From NCBI RefSeq assembly GCF_018618475.1, contig NZ_JACSMD010000001.1, forward strand, positions 620,001-684,000: a stretch of DNA of 64,000 nucleotides, in the 5' to 3' direction. The notes below the pieces were generated by a model. It made no database searches and was not told the DNA's origin. It was given only the letters and a program-made list of their open reading frames with translations. The position numbers and the translations under genes were made by a program. Below are positions 27,591 to 38,233 of this stretch, piece after piece. The DNA comes from Exiguobacterium sp. s122. GTDB taxonomy: Bacteria; Bacillota; Bacilli; Exiguobacteriales; Exiguobacteriaceae. The stretch's first letter is position 1; each line of letters begins with the position of its first letter.

Positions 27591-27616
27591 GTTGTATGTA
27601 GAGGAGAAAACCTTTA

Positions 27617-28474
27617 ATGAAGCAAATCGTCAAAGACTATATGTATTTACTGACCGGATCCGTCTTCGTCGCCTCGGCGTTCAGCTTGTTTCTACTTCCG
27701 AACAACCTCGCCTCCGGGGGCGTCAGCGGGATTTCGATTATCACGTATGAGCTGTTCGGTATCTCGCCAGGTGCGTTCCAACTCGTGGCGAACGTGCTCC
27801 TCCTCATCATCGGCTGGATGATTCTCGGGCTCGGCTTCGGCGTCAAGTCGCTCGTCGGCTCGATTTTCTTGCCAGGGGTCATCTTATTCTATGAAGCGAT
27901 TGACGCCGGGGCCGCGGTAAATGATACGCTGCTCGCGGCCGTGTTCGGTGGTGCGGGTGTCGGGATTGGTCTTGGTCTCATCTTCCGTGGACGTGCCTCG
28001 ACCGGGGGGATGGACTTGCTCGCCCAAATCTTACATAAGTTCACGCACATCCCGCTTTATCTTTGTATCGCCATCCTCGACGGGGCGGTCGTCCTCGTTG
28101 CGGCGGTGACGTTCTCGTTCACGACGGGACTATATGCGCTCATCGCGCTCTTTATCACGATCAAGATGATCGACTTCGTCCAGCTCGGCTTCACGCAAGA
28201 CAAGATGGCGTACGTCATCTCGGAGAAGCGCGACATCATCACGCGGGCCGTTTTCGACGAGCTCGACCGTGGGGCGACCGAGATTCAAGCGATTGGGGCT
28301 TACTCACGCCTGGACCGTCCGATGCTCCTCGTCGTCGTCCGGCAGAACGAGGTGAGCCGGTTAAAAGAAATCATTCGCCGCATCGACCCTGACGCGTTCC
28401 TCGTCTTCAGCGAGGCGCACGAGGTGATGGGACAAGGATTCACGTCGGACAAACGCTACATCAACGTGCCGTAA
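27617..28474 (+). CDS. YitT family membrane protein with DUF2179 domain (YvjA-like)
   Basis: 285 residues. Five or six membrane helices in about 1-195 (start LLTGSVFVASAFSLFLLPNN, then GGVSGISIITYELFGISPG), and a cytoplasmic C-terminal DUF2179 domain (about 215-285) with YVISEKRDIITRAVFDELDR and RIDPDAFLVFSEAHEVMG. This is the YitT architecture; the Bacillus homologue YvjA is encoded by prfB. Its function is not established. GAGGAG lies 11 nt before the ATG. Confidence 0.88.
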   Translation: MKQIVKDYMYLLTGSVFVASAFSLFLLPNNLASGGVSGISIITYELFGISPGAFQLVANVLLLIIGWMILGLGFGVKSLVGSIFLPGVILFYEAIDAGAAVNDTLLAAVFGGAGVGIGLGLIFRGRASTGGMDLLAQILHKFTHIPLYLCIAILDGAVVLVAAVTFSFTTGLYALIALFITIKMIDFVQLGFTQDKMAYVISEKRDIITRAVFDELDRGATEIQAIGAYSRLDRPMLLVVVRQNEVSRLKEIIRRIDPDAFLVFSEAHEVMGQGFTSDKRYINVP

Positions 28475-28510
28475 GTTGTGTAATCTTTGTGTACTTTTCA
28501 TGAGATTAGG

Positions 28511-28538
28511 TTAGAAAGCGTTACAGAACGGCTATAAT
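28511..28538 (+). promoter_or_regulatory. Likely SigA promoter of the cytochrome c gene
   Basis: TATAAT at 28533-28538 with TTAGAA 16 nt upstream. The -10 is perfect and the -35 weak. Confidence 0.55.
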
Positions 28539-28581
28539 GGTAATTGTAGGTTATTTCTACAACTTAGGAGGGGAACCTGAT

Positions 28582-28917
28582 ATGAAGAAGTGGATGATGG
28601 CTATCGGCCTCGGCGCCATGCTCACGCTTGGTGCGTGTGGTGGCGGCGATGAGGAAGACACGTCAAGTAACGGGGATACGGGATCGAACACGGCGTCGGT
28701 TGACGCGGAAGCCGTATACGCTCAAAACTGTGCGGCATGTCACGGCGCGAACTTAGAAGGGATGAGCGGTCCGTCACTTGAACAAGTCGGCGCACGCTTG
28801 TCAGCGGATGAGATTGAAGAGATTATTCGAAACGGGAAAGGCAACATGCCTGCGAACGTCCTTCAAGATGACGAAGAGATCACAGCAGTTGCAGCTTGGC
28901 TCGCTGAGAAGAAATAA
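28582..28917 (+). CDS. cccB: Cytochrome c-551, membrane-anchored lipoprotein
   Basis: 111 residues from the ATG at 28582 behind TAGGAGGGG. Signal peptide with lipobox LTLGAC (Cys 19), so the lipid anchor replaces a membrane helix. A flexible Ser/Asp/Gly linker leads to one heme-binding motif CAACH and a distal Met in GNMPANVL. Small single-heme c-type cytochrome carrying electrons to the terminal oxidase, as Bacillus CccB. Own promoter and terminator. Confidence 0.94.
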   Translation: MKKWMMAIGLGAMLTLGACGGGDEEDTSSNGDTGSNTASVDAEAVYAQNCAACHGANLEGMSGPSLEQVGARLSADEIEEIIRNGKGNMPANVLQDDEEITAVAAWLAEKK

Positions 28918-28924
28918 TACGAAG

Positions 28925-28955
28925 ACCACGGGACAGGTTCACCCGTGGTTTTTTG
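28925..28955 (+). terminator. Terminator of cccB
   Basis: ACCACGGG and CCCGTGGT pair, followed by TTTTTTG. Confidence 0.9.
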
Positions 28956-29013
28956 TTTCATGGTTATACATAATAGGTAAAAAAAGAGTAACAACTTCAA
29001 GGGGTGGAGTACA

Positions 29014-30621
29014 TTGAAAACAAAAATGATTGATTGGCCCACGTTCATCGGCGCATTCTGTTTACTGCTCGCGGTGACGCTACCGCTCGTCTTGTTTCCG
29101 GATGCCGGACGGGCTTGGGTCGGCGGGGCGAACACGTTCATGACGCAAAACTTCGGCATGCTGTACTTAGCGATGGGACTCGGTGCGTTCGGCTTTTTGA
29201 TCTTTGTGGCCTTCAGCAAGAACGGCCACGTCAAGCTCGGCCGCGAGGACGAGGAGCCGGAGTTCAGTACGTTCTCGTGGGCGGCGATGCTGTTCGCGGC
29301 CGGGATCGGCTCGAGCATCCTCTATTGGTCCGTCATCGAGTGGGTGTATTACTATCAAGGCCCGCCGTTCGGCGTGACGCCAGAATCGTCCGAAGCCATC
29401 GAATGGGCGACGGCATACGGGATGTTCCACTGGGGACCGATTGCCTGGGCAATCTATACGCTTCCGGCGCTCCCGATCGCCTACTTCTTTTATGTCCGTC
29501 GCCGCTCGGTGCTGAAAGTGAGCGAGGCGGTTCGCCCTGTCATCGGCAAATGGGCGGACGGCCCGGTCGGGAAATTGATTGATATTTTATTTATCTTTGG
29601 TCTACTCGGCGGGGCGGGGACGACGCTCGCGCTTGGAACGCCGATGATTGCTGAAGGGGTGAACGCGATTACCGGTATCCCGGTGACACTCGGCATGCAG
29701 GCGGTCATCATGCTCATTTGTACGGCCATCTTCGCCGTCAGCTCGTACGTCGGATTGAAGCGTGGCATTAAAGTGCTCAGCGACTTGAATATTTGGTTGT
29801 CGCTCTCGATTCTCGCCTTCGTTCTCATTCTCGGACCGACCCGCTTCATTCTCGAGACGACATTCAACGCCGTCGGGATCTTGCTCGACAACTTCTTCAA
29901 GATGGCGACGTGGATGGAACCGTTCGGTGACCTTGGTGGGTTCACCGAGACCGGATTTCCCGAGGCATGGACGGTGTTTTACTGGGCGTGGTGGCTCGTC
30001 TATGCGCCGTTCGTCGGTCTCTTCGTCGCCCGCATCTCACGCGGTCGGACGATTCGCGGGATGATTATCGGGACGATGGTGTACGGCACGTTCGGTTGTA
30101 TCCTCTTCTTCGGAATTCTCGGGAATTTCGGGCTTTATCTCCACTTGAGCGGCGCGTTCGATGTCATCGGTTATATGGATACGTACGGACCGGCTGCGAC
30201 GATTATCGCCATCATCGGACAACTACCGTTCGGCAAGGTCGTCGTCGCCGTGTTCACGTTCCTCGCCATCATCTTCCTTGCGACGACGTTTGATTCATCC
30301 TCATATATTTTGGCATCGGTGACACAAAAGTATGTCGAAGGGGAGCCGGCGGCTTGGAATCGTTTGTTCTGGGCGTTCGCGCTCTGTATCATGCCGCTTA
30401 CCCTCATGTTCCTCGGGGGACTCGACACGCTCCAGACGGCGAGCATCGTCGGTGGGTTCCCGCTCATCTTCATCATGGTGCTTCTCGCCTGGTCGTTCAT
30501 GCGGGTGTCGAGCAAAGACATTCGCGCCTCAGACGAATATGAGTCACCGACGATTCATATTAAGTATCGGAAAAAGAAACGGTCCCCGTTCGATGCGTTG
30601 AAAGACCGCCCCCCTGAGTAA
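29014..30621 (+). CDS. BCCT family transporter (betaine/choline/carnitine)
   Basis: 535 residues from a TTG start behind GGGGTGGAG. About twelve membrane helices. The BCCT signature is visible: AAMLFAAGIGSSILYWSVIE and GPPFGVTPESSEAIEWATAY around residues 90-140, and the tryptophan-rich substrate helix WTVFYWAWWLVYAPFVGLFV near 325. Family members import glycine betaine, choline or carnitine with Na+ or H+ for osmoprotection. Substrate not decided by sequence. The C-terminus is short and basic (RKKKR). Confidence 0.92.
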   Translation: MKTKMIDWPTFIGAFCLLLAVTLPLVLFPDAGRAWVGGANTFMTQNFGMLYLAMGLGAFGFLIFVAFSKNGHVKLGREDEEPEFSTFSWAAMLFAAGIGSSILYWSVIEWVYYYQGPPFGVTPESSEAIEWATAYGMFHWGPIAWAIYTLPALPIAYFFYVRRRSVLKVSEAVRPVIGKWADGPVGKLIDILFIFGLLGGAGTTLALGTPMIAEGVNAITGIPVTLGMQAVIMLICTAIFAVSSYVGLKRGIKVLSDLNIWLSLSILAFVLILGPTRFILETTFNAVGILLDNFFKMATWMEPFGDLGGFTETGFPEAWTVFYWAWWLVYAPFVGLFVARISRGRTIRGMIIGTMVYGTFGCILFFGILGNFGLYLHLSGAFDVIGYMDTYGPAATIIAIIGQLPFGKVVVAVFTFLAIIFLATTFDSSSYILASVTQKYVEGEPAAWNRLFWAFALCIMPLTLMFLGGLDTLQTASIVGGFPLIFIMVLLAWSFMRVSSKDIRASDEYESPTIHIKYRKKKRSPFDALKDRPPE

Positions 30622-30627
30622 AATCGG

Positions 30628-30657
30628 AAGGCGTCCTCATTACAGGACGCCTTTTTT
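30628..30657 (+). terminator. Terminator of the BCCT transporter
   Basis: AAGGCGTCCT and AGGACGCCTT form a perfect stem around CATTAC, then T-run. Confidence 0.93.
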
Positions 30658-30963
30658 GAACCGCGATTTCAGTAAATATGACGAATGCGTGAAGTAGACA
30701 TTCGATGTGACAATTTCCCACCTTGCGCCCCCCAACTGAAACACTCCTGTAATGGTGTTTTAAAAAACCGATTGATATAATGGTAGCGCTCCTTGTCCCG
30801 TCCTCGGTCTAATTGACTAGGACATGGATACGAGCAACGTGCCTTGACAGCACGTTTCGTTTCCTGTAGAACAGAGGCTAGACGAAAAAATATACAGTAA
30901 CTAAAACAATGAAACTTCGTCATAGATGCATGAAAAATATTAAAAAAGGGTAGGGAATACGTT
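30658..30963 (+). promoter_or_regulatory. ftsE upstream region with two candidate promoters and hairpins
   Basis: The gap between the transporter terminator and ftsE. An extended -10 (TGATATAAT, 30773-30781) lies about 180 nt before ftsE. A second candidate, TTGACA (30844-30849), 17 nt, TAGAAC (30867-30872), is closer. Between them GTCCT/AGGAC (30799-30822) and ACGTGC/GCACGT (30837-30855) could form hairpins. I see no known riboswitch consensus. A minus-strand open frame here lacks supporting signals. Confidence 0.45.
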
Positions 30964-31650
30964 ATGATTTCGATGCAAAAAGTCAGTAAAGTATATCCGA
31001 ACGGCGTCGTCGCCGTCGATGATCTCGATTTACAGATCCAAGACGGCGAGTTCCTTTACGTCGTCGGACCATCCGGCGCCGGGAAATCGACGTTTATGAA
31101 AATGATTTACCGGGAGGAGAAACCGTCAAGCGGTCAGTTGCTGATTGACGGAATTGACGTCGGGAAGTTGAAGAATCGCCACGTGCCAAAACTTCGTCGC
31201 CAACTCGGCGTCATCTTCCAAGACTACAAGCTGTTGCCGTCGCTCACCGTGTACGAGAACGTCGCCTTCGCCCTTGAAGTCGTCCAAGCCGACACGAATA
31301 CGATGCGCAAGCAAGTGATGGACGTGTTGAATCTCGTCGGGCTAAAAAACAAGGCCCGCAACTATCCGGACGAACTGTCGGGTGGGGAGCAACAACGTGT
31401 CTCCATCGCAAGAGCCATCGTCAACAAGCCGAAGCTCATCATTGCCGACGAGCCGACCGGGAACTTAGACCCGGACACGGCGTGGGGCATCATGGAAGTA
31501 TTTGAAGAGATTCACCGCCGCGGTGCGACCATTGTCATGGCGACACACAACCGTGACATCGTCGATAAGATTCGCCATCGTGTCATCGCGATTGAGAACG
31601 GAAAAGTCGTCCGCGATGAAGAGAAAGGAGCTTACGGCTATGATATTTAA
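30964..31650 (+). CDS. ftsE: Cell-division ABC ATPase FtsE
   Basis: 228 residues. ABC motifs in order: Walker A GPSGAGKST (about 36-44), Q-loop IFQDYKLL, signature LSGGEQQR (about 139-146) and Walker B LIIADEPTG. FtsE partners the permease FtsX; ATP hydrolysis is thought to gate peptidoglycan hydrolases outside the cell. Its last 11 nt overlap ftsX. Confidence 0.95.
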   Translation: MISMQKVSKVYPNGVVAVDDLDLQIQDGEFLYVVGPSGAGKSTFMKMIYREEKPSSGQLLIDGIDVGKLKNRHVPKLRRQLGVIFQDYKLLPSLTVYENVAFALEVVQADTNTMRKQVMDVLNLVGLKNKARNYPDELSGGEQQRVSIARAIVNKPKLIIADEPTGNLDPDTAWGIMEVFEEIHRRGATIVMATHNRDIVDKIRHRVIAIENGKVVRDEEKGAYGYDI

Positions 31651-32542
31651 AAGTGGACTCCGCCACTTACGGGAAGGGTTCAAAGGAACACTTCGCAACG
31701 GGTGGATGACGTTTGCGGCCATCAGTGCCGTCACCATCACCTTGTTACTCGTCGGCATTTTCGCCCTCGTCATGTTCAACGTCAATGAAATCTCACAAAA
31801 CGTCGAGAACGATGTCGAGATTCAGGTGTTCGTCACACGGACTGCCGAAGAGGCGAACGTCGAACAGCTTGGACAAAACATTGAACAAATCCCCGGTGTC
31901 GCAGAAGTTACGTTCAGCTCGAAAGACGCTGAGCTCGAGAACTTCCGTAACCAGTTAGGGGAAGACGCGAACGCATACGGTGCTGTTGAGAAGGACAACC
32001 CGCTCCACGACCGTTACATTGTCAAGGCGTCAGACCCGCTCGAGACGGAACAAGTCGCCGAGGCGGTCCAGTCGCTTGAGAACGTCGATAGAGTCACATA
32101 CGGACAGGACTATATCGACAAGATGTTCGCGTTCTTCAACGGGATTCGCATCGGCGGACTCGTATTGATCGTCGGGCTCACGCTCATGGCGATGTTCCTT
32201 ATCTCGAACACAATCAAGATGACGATTTTCTCGCGTCGTCGCGAAATCGAAATCATGCGTCTCGTCGGAGCGAAAAACAGCTTCATCCGCTGGCCGTTCT
32301 TCATCGAAGGACTCCTCCTCGGTGTGCTCGGTGCGCTCATCCCGATTGCCGTCGTCTACTTCGGCTACGACGTCGCATATAGTGCTTTACAACCATCGCT
32401 AGATCAATTGAATAGTGATATATTTAAGTTGATTGATCCATCAACGCTCACGACGCAAGTGTCACTCGTCTTATTGGCACTCGGGGCGTTCATCGGAATC
32501 TGGGGATCGACGACATCGCTCGGTCGATTCTTAAAAGTCTAA
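31640..32542 (+). CDS. ftsX: Cell-division permease-like protein FtsX
   Basis: 300 residues from the ATG at 31640, 9 nt after AAAGGAG; upstream in-frame starts lie within ftsE. Membrane helix 1 at about 22-45, a large extracytoplasmic loop (about 46-168), then three helices at about 172-192, 222-245 and 270-292, the FtsX topology. SRRREIEIMRLVGA before helix three is highly typical. The loop contacts a hydrolase partner, and a hydrolase is the next gene. Confidence 0.94.
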   Translation: MIFKSGLRHLREGFKGTLRNGWMTFAAISAVTITLLLVGIFALVMFNVNEISQNVENDVEIQVFVTRTAEEANVEQLGQNIEQIPGVAEVTFSSKDAELENFRNQLGEDANAYGAVEKDNPLHDRYIVKASDPLETEQVAEAVQSLENVDRVTYGQDYIDKMFAFFNGIRIGGLVLIVGLTLMAMFLISNTIKMTIFSRRREIEIMRLVGAKNSFIRWPFFIEGLLLGVLGALIPIAVVYFGYDVAYSALQPSLDQLNSDIFKLIDPSTLTTQVSLVLLALGAFIGIWGSTTSLGRFLKV

Positions 32543-32565
32543 CTTAGATAAGGGGGAGTTGGCGG

Positions 32566-33954
32566 ATGAAACGTTCGCTTGCGCTTGGATTATGCATGAC
32601 GTTACTTGCCGCGCCGGTCATGGCGTCGGAGAAAGAGACGTTACGGGAACGGCAAGATCGTCTATCCAAACAGCTAGAGGCATCAAAGAAAGCGCAAGCC
32701 GAGACGGATGCCGAGCTCAATATCACCGAGGCAGAGCGCGACGCGGTCTTGACTGAGGTGAAAGTCGTCAATGAACGGCTCGACCAACTTAGCGAACAGA
32801 TTGCGGTCCAGCAGTCTGAAGCTGACGCGGCCAAAGCTGAGCTCGAGACAACACGCCGCCAACTCGCTGCTCAAGAGCAGTACCTCCAAGGCCAGAAGGC
32901 GCTCCTCAGTGAGCGTCTTCGTGTGCTTCAAGTAAACGAGGACCGGTCCTATCTCCAAGTCATCTTTGAATCCCGCACGTTCGGGGATTTCATCACGCGT
33001 CTTATGACGGCGCAGTCGATTGCGGAGCAGGATCGGGACCTGATACATAGTTTCATGGAAGAAGTCGAACGGCTCGAGTTCCTTGAGACGACGCAACGGA
33101 CTCAGCTGTCGTTCGTCAAACAAAAAGAGCGTGAGCTCGTCATCACGAAGCAGGCGCTCGACCGCGCCGCTGAGGAGAAGCAGACGCTCCTTTCCGAATT
33201 AAACGAACAAGTCGAGCTACTTGAGCTCGAACAGATGACGCGTGAAGAAGAACAGGCGCTCATGGACGAACAACGCCGCATCATCGCTGGTCAGCTCGAG
33301 GCGATTGCCACCGCTGAACGAGAGGCGGCTGAAGCGGAAGCGAGAAGACAAGCGGAAGCGAAAGCAGCGGCCGAGGCACAGGCGAAGGCAGAGGCACAAG
33401 CGAAGGCAGATGCAGAAGCGCGAGCGCGCCAAGAAGCCGAGGCGAAAGCGAAGACGGAGACAGAGACGTCGCCGAACACTGCCCCTGTCACGCCACCGGT
33501 CCCACCAACCGAAGCGACCGAGAAGGTGACGCAACCCGTGTCGACGTTCATCCGTCCGGTCTCTGGTTACGTATCGAGCCGGTTTGGCCCGCGGGCGAAC
33601 CCGCTGACCGGTGCACCGGAGTCGCATCGCGGCATTGATATCGTCAACGCGACCGGTACGCCAATCGTTTCGGCGGCACCTGGCATCGTCATCAAAGCGG
33701 CGCCGGCGACGGGCTACGGTAACGTCGTCTTCGTCTCACACGTGTTAGGCGGCCAAGTGTGGACGACCGTGTATGGTCATCTCGACGCGATCACCGTCTC
33801 GCCGGGTCAGACGCTTGCGGCCGGGCAGACGGTCGGTACGCTCGGTAACACGGGCTGGTCGACGGGGCCGCATTTACATTTTGAACTTCACCGCGGCGAA
33901 TGGGCTCCGGGGCAACCGAACGCGGTCGACCCCGGTCCTTATATCGGCTATTGA
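32566..33954 (+). CDS. Secreted M23 peptidase with coiled coil (EnvC-like), probable FtsEX partner
   Basis: 462 residues. Signal peptide cleaved near APVMA-SE (residue about 21). A long coiled coil (about 25-240) passes into an Ala/Glu/Lys-rich helix (about 245-300, repeats of EAKA/EAQAKA). The C-terminal M23/LytM domain (about 330-460) has the metal ligands in SHRGIDIVN and the HLHFE motif, so it looks catalytically competent. It lies 23 bp after ftsX with GGGGGAG. In E. coli FtsEX acts on EnvC, a degenerate M23 activator, and in B. subtilis on CwlO; here the neighbour is an intact M23 enzyme. Confidence 0.88.
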   Translation: MKRSLALGLCMTLLAAPVMASEKETLRERQDRLSKQLEASKKAQAETDAELNITEAERDAVLTEVKVVNERLDQLSEQIAVQQSEADAAKAELETTRRQLAAQEQYLQGQKALLSERLRVLQVNEDRSYLQVIFESRTFGDFITRLMTAQSIAEQDRDLIHSFMEEVERLEFLETTQRTQLSFVKQKERELVITKQALDRAAEEKQTLLSELNEQVELLELEQMTREEEQALMDEQRRIIAGQLEAIATAEREAAEAEARRQAEAKAAAEAQAKAEAQAKADAEARARQEAEAKAKTETETSPNTAPVTPPVPPTEATEKVTQPVSTFIRPVSGYVSSRFGPRANPLTGAPESHRGIDIVNATGTPIVSAAPGIVIKAAPATGYGNVVFVSHVLGGQVWTTVYGHLDAITVSPGQTLAAGQTVGTLGNTGWSTGPHLHFELHRGEWAPGQPNAVDPGPYIGY

Positions 33955-33959
33955 TGGAG

Positions 33960-33993
33960 AGACGCGTCCCAAATGTGTGGAACGCGTCTTTTC
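33960..33993 (+). terminator. Terminator of ftsEX-M23
   Basis: AGACGCGT and ACGCGTCT pair around a 14-nt loop, then TTTTCTTCT. Confidence 0.75.
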
Positions 33994-34005
33994 TTCTAAA
34001 CTTTT

Positions 34006-34014
34006 TGCTATACT
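34006..34014 (+). promoter_or_regulatory. Extended -10 promoter element before ctpB
   Basis: TGCTATACT, an extended -10 element 38 nt before the GTG start. No good -35 is seen. Confidence 0.45.
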
Positions 34015-34051
34015 GAATGAAAGACTGACAAAGAGAAATGAGGGACTACCC

Positions 34052-35464
34052 GTGAAAAATTCAACCGCTGGACTACTCGCCGGCGCCACGTTCGTCGCTG
34101 GGGCCGGTGCAGGGCTCGCGACGATGGCGTTTACTGATACAGCCGCCTTACCGACCGCCATTCAACCACGTAGTGAGGGCTGGGATAAAATCGAGCAAGT
34201 ACGCAAGCTCATCGAGGCCCACTCCCTAAAAGATATATCGGACGAGACGCTCCTCATCGGGGCACTCGACGGCATGACCGCTGCGCTCGACGATCCGTAC
34301 TCGGACTTCCTCGACGCGGAAGAGACCTCACAATTTACCGATTCCATCGAGTCGAGTTTTGAAGGAATCGGCGCGACTTTGGAGAAGAAAGGAGAAGACA
34401 TCTTAATCGTCGCTCCAATCAAGGGAGCACCGGCCGAGGCGGCCGGGCTCCGTCCAGGAGATGTCATCACGGCCGTCGATGGTGAGTCGATTGAAGGGAT
34501 GGCCGTCGAAGAGGCAGTCCGTCTCATCCGCGGGGAAAAAGGGACCGTCGTCACGCTGACGATTCGTCGTGGGGGCCAAGAGGCCGATTACGAAATCACA
34601 CGAGACACCATTCCGATTGAGACGGTGACGTCGGAAGTGAAAGAAGAGGCTGGCAAGAAAATCGGCTATTTGCAAGTGACCCAGTTCTCGGAACCGACCG
34701 ACGAGGAGTTTTTAGAACAGCTCGAAGAACTTGAAAGTCAAGACATCGACAGCCTCATCATCGACGTGCGTGGTAATCCGGGCGGTCTTTTACCGTCCGT
34801 CATCACGATGGTCGAAGGTTTCGTCCCGACGGATACGCCGGTCGTCCAAATCGAGAACGCCAAAGGGGAACGGGAGTCGCAGAGCGGCCGTGCCCGTGAG
34901 GCGAAACCGTACGGACTCTTCGTCTTGACGGACGAAGGATCAGCTTCTGCGTCTGAGATTCTCGCTGGTGCACTCAAAGAAGGGGCCGGCGCGACCGTCA
35001 TCGGCAACAAGACGTTCGGAAAGGGCGTCGTCCAGACGGCATTTGACTTAGAAGACGGCAGCAACTTGAAGCTGACGACGAGCAAGTGGCTCACGCCGGA
35101 CGGCAATTGGATTAACGAGAAAGGAATCGAACCGGACATCGAAGTCAATCAACCGGACTATTTCAGCGTCAACCGCATCCTCGCCGAGACGGACACGCTC
35201 GAAGTCGGCGACTACGGCGATTCGGTCTCGAACTTGCATACCGTCTTAGAAGGCCTCGGCTACGAGCCGGGCGGACAGGCGGGCTATTACGGCGATACGA
35301 TGGCTCGGGCCGTCTCCGCCTTCCAAGAAGACAATAACTTGACGGCGGACGGGATCGTCAACGAGGAGACGGCCTCGGCGCTCGAATCACGTCTACTTGA
35401 AGTCATTCAAGACGAGGCGAACGACGCCCAGTTGAACCGTGCGCTCGAAGAAGCCGCAAAATAA
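34052..35464 (+). CDS. ctpB: C-terminal processing peptidase (S41), CtpB-like
   Basis: 470 residues from the GTG at 34052, 6 nt after TGAGGGA. N-terminal membrane anchor (about 5-28), PDZ domain (about 95-185, with GIGATLEKKGEDILIVAPIK), then the S41 core with Ser in DEGSASASEILAG and Lys in FGKGVVQ. A C-terminal peptidoglycan-binding domain (about 385-440, DSVSNLHTVLEGLGYEPGG) follows. It is a secreted Ser-Lys protease acting on envelope proteins. In Bacillus, CtpB cleaves SpoIVFA in sporulation; the substrate here is unknown. Confidence 0.92.
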   Translation: MKNSTAGLLAGATFVAGAGAGLATMAFTDTAALPTAIQPRSEGWDKIEQVRKLIEAHSLKDISDETLLIGALDGMTAALDDPYSDFLDAEETSQFTDSIESSFEGIGATLEKKGEDILIVAPIKGAPAEAAGLRPGDVITAVDGESIEGMAVEEAVRLIRGEKGTVVTLTIRRGGQEADYEITRDTIPIETVTSEVKEEAGKKIGYLQVTQFSEPTDEEFLEQLEELESQDIDSLIIDVRGNPGGLLPSVITMVEGFVPTDTPVVQIENAKGERESQSGRAREAKPYGLFVLTDEGSASASEILAGALKEGAGATVIGNKTFGKGVVQTAFDLEDGSNLKLTTSKWLTPDGNWINEKGIEPDIEVNQPDYFSVNRILAETDTLEVGDYGDSVSNLHTVLEGLGYEPGGQAGYYGDTMARAVSAFQEDNNLTADGIVNEETASALESRLLEVIQDEANDAQLNRALEEAAK

Positions 35465-35489
35465 GGATTAGGGAAAGGATTGGACACGT

Positions 35490-36641
35490 GTGGACGTTCT
35501 ACGAATGAGTGTACTTGCTTTATTGACTTTGATCGGTAGTCCGCTGCTCTGGGTGACACTCGTCGCCCTCGCTTACATATCCATGACACGCATCAAACGG
35601 GAGCGGGCGATGTTCCGCTCACGCCGGCGCCCGCCAAAATCGGACTGGATTCATTTCGTCTGGCCTAGCCTTCTGCTCGGCGTGCTCGCCTCGGTCGCGA
35701 CCGTCTGGCTCGAGACGACAGTCAACATCGAGTGGCTCGTCACGTTCACCGTCCTGTATACGCTCGTCGTCCTGACGATGCATCCACGCTTCGTCAGCCC
35801 GGCGTTCCCGCTCCTCGTCATGCTCGCGGTCGTGTCGCTCCGTGATGTCGTGTCGTTCGGACCGGCTGAGGAGACCATCGCGCGACTCGCCGAGGTGGAT
35901 TGGCCGGTGTACGCCCTCGTCTTCGGTGTCGTGACGCTCGCCGAGGCGATTCTGTTACGGTGGAACGGCAACGTTGAAACGTCACCGACGCTCATCTTGT
36001 CGAAGCGGGGCCAGTTCGTCGGCGGTCACGTCGTTAGACGACTCTGGTTTTTCCCGCTCGTCGTCTTTTTGCCACCGTCGTTCGGATTCGACAGCATGGT
36101 CCCGGTCATCCTCCCGATTCCGATTGGGGTGAGTCTCTTGTCGACCGGTGCGTTGCCGCGCACGCTCCTCGGAAAGTTGAGCACGTACCGCGGTCTTCTC
36201 GCTGTCATCGCGCTCGGCCTGTTCGGGGCGTCCTATGCGCTGGACGTGCCGTATGCCGGTTACGTGTTGCTTGGTCTTTACGTATTGTATGAGCTTGCCT
36301 TACAGCTCATCAAACGAGAGAACCGGGCGACGACCCCAGTGTTCATCAACGGCAACCGGGGGGCGGTCATCGTCGATACGTTGCCAGGTTCGCCAGGTGA
36401 GGCGATGCAACTCATTCCGGGCGAATCGATCTATAAAGTGAACGGGACGGTCATCACGGGTGGAAGCAGTTTCTACGAGGCGCTCCAACGTCATAAGCCG
36501 TACATCAAGCTCGAGGTGCTCAATTTGAACGGAGATATCCGCTTCGTGCAGCGGGCGATGTATGAGACCGACCCACACGAGCTCGGCATCTTGTTCGTCG
36601 GAGAACCGATGAGTCCACGGCTTCGGCTACGCAAGTTATAA
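35490..36641 (+). CDS. minJ: PDZ-domain membrane protein, MinJ-like
   Basis: 383 residues from a GTG start 10 nt after AAAGGA. About eight membrane helices in residues 5-270, then a C-terminal cytoplasmic PDZ-like domain (about 275-365) with GNRGAVIVDTLPGSPGEAMQ and PGESIYKVNGTVI. Same architecture and genomic place (after ctpB, before uvrB) as Bacillus MinJ/YvjD, the bridge between DivIVA and MinD at cell poles. The swrA gene found between ctpB and minJ in B. subtilis is absent here. Confidence 0.8.
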   Translation: MDVLRMSVLALLTLIGSPLLWVTLVALAYISMTRIKRERAMFRSRRRPPKSDWIHFVWPSLLLGVLASVATVWLETTVNIEWLVTFTVLYTLVVLTMHPRFVSPAFPLLVMLAVVSLRDVVSFGPAEETIARLAEVDWPVYALVFGVVTLAEAILLRWNGNVETSPTLILSKRGQFVGGHVVRRLWFFPLVVFLPPSFGFDSMVPVILPIPIGVSLLSTGALPRTLLGKLSTYRGLLAVIALGLFGASYALDVPYAGYVLLGLYVLYELALQLIKRENRATTPVFINGNRGAVIVDTLPGSPGEAMQLIPGESIYKVNGTVITGGSSFYEALQRHKPYIKLEVLNLNGDIRFVQRAMYETDPHELGILFVGEPMSPRLRLRKL

Positions 36642-36652
36642 AATCCATGAAA

Positions 36653-36680
36653 AAAGGGAGTCTCCGTGGAGACTCCCTTT
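36653..36680. terminator. Bidirectional terminator, minJ / glpK
   Basis: AAAGGGAGTCTC and GAGACTCCCTTT form a perfect 12-bp stem around CGTG between convergent genes; A-rich on the left. Confidence 0.9.
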
Positions 36681-36687
36681 CGTGTGC

Positions 36688-38226
<1,539 letters not shown>

Positions 38227-38233
38227 TTAGAGT

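Noticed and set aside
28511-28526. GAAAGCGTTACAG before cccB as a cre site
   Set aside because: Only one half matches the consensus; the other half has three mismatches.
30669-30923. 84-aa open frame on the minus strand upstream of ftsE
   Set aside because: No ribosome site or homology-like pattern; Cys/Arg-rich translation typical of non-coding DNA.
33291-33627. Repeats in the M23 gene as a possible tandem-repeat element
   Set aside because: They encode the Ala/Glu/Lys helix of the protein and stay in frame; ordinary low-complexity coding sequence.
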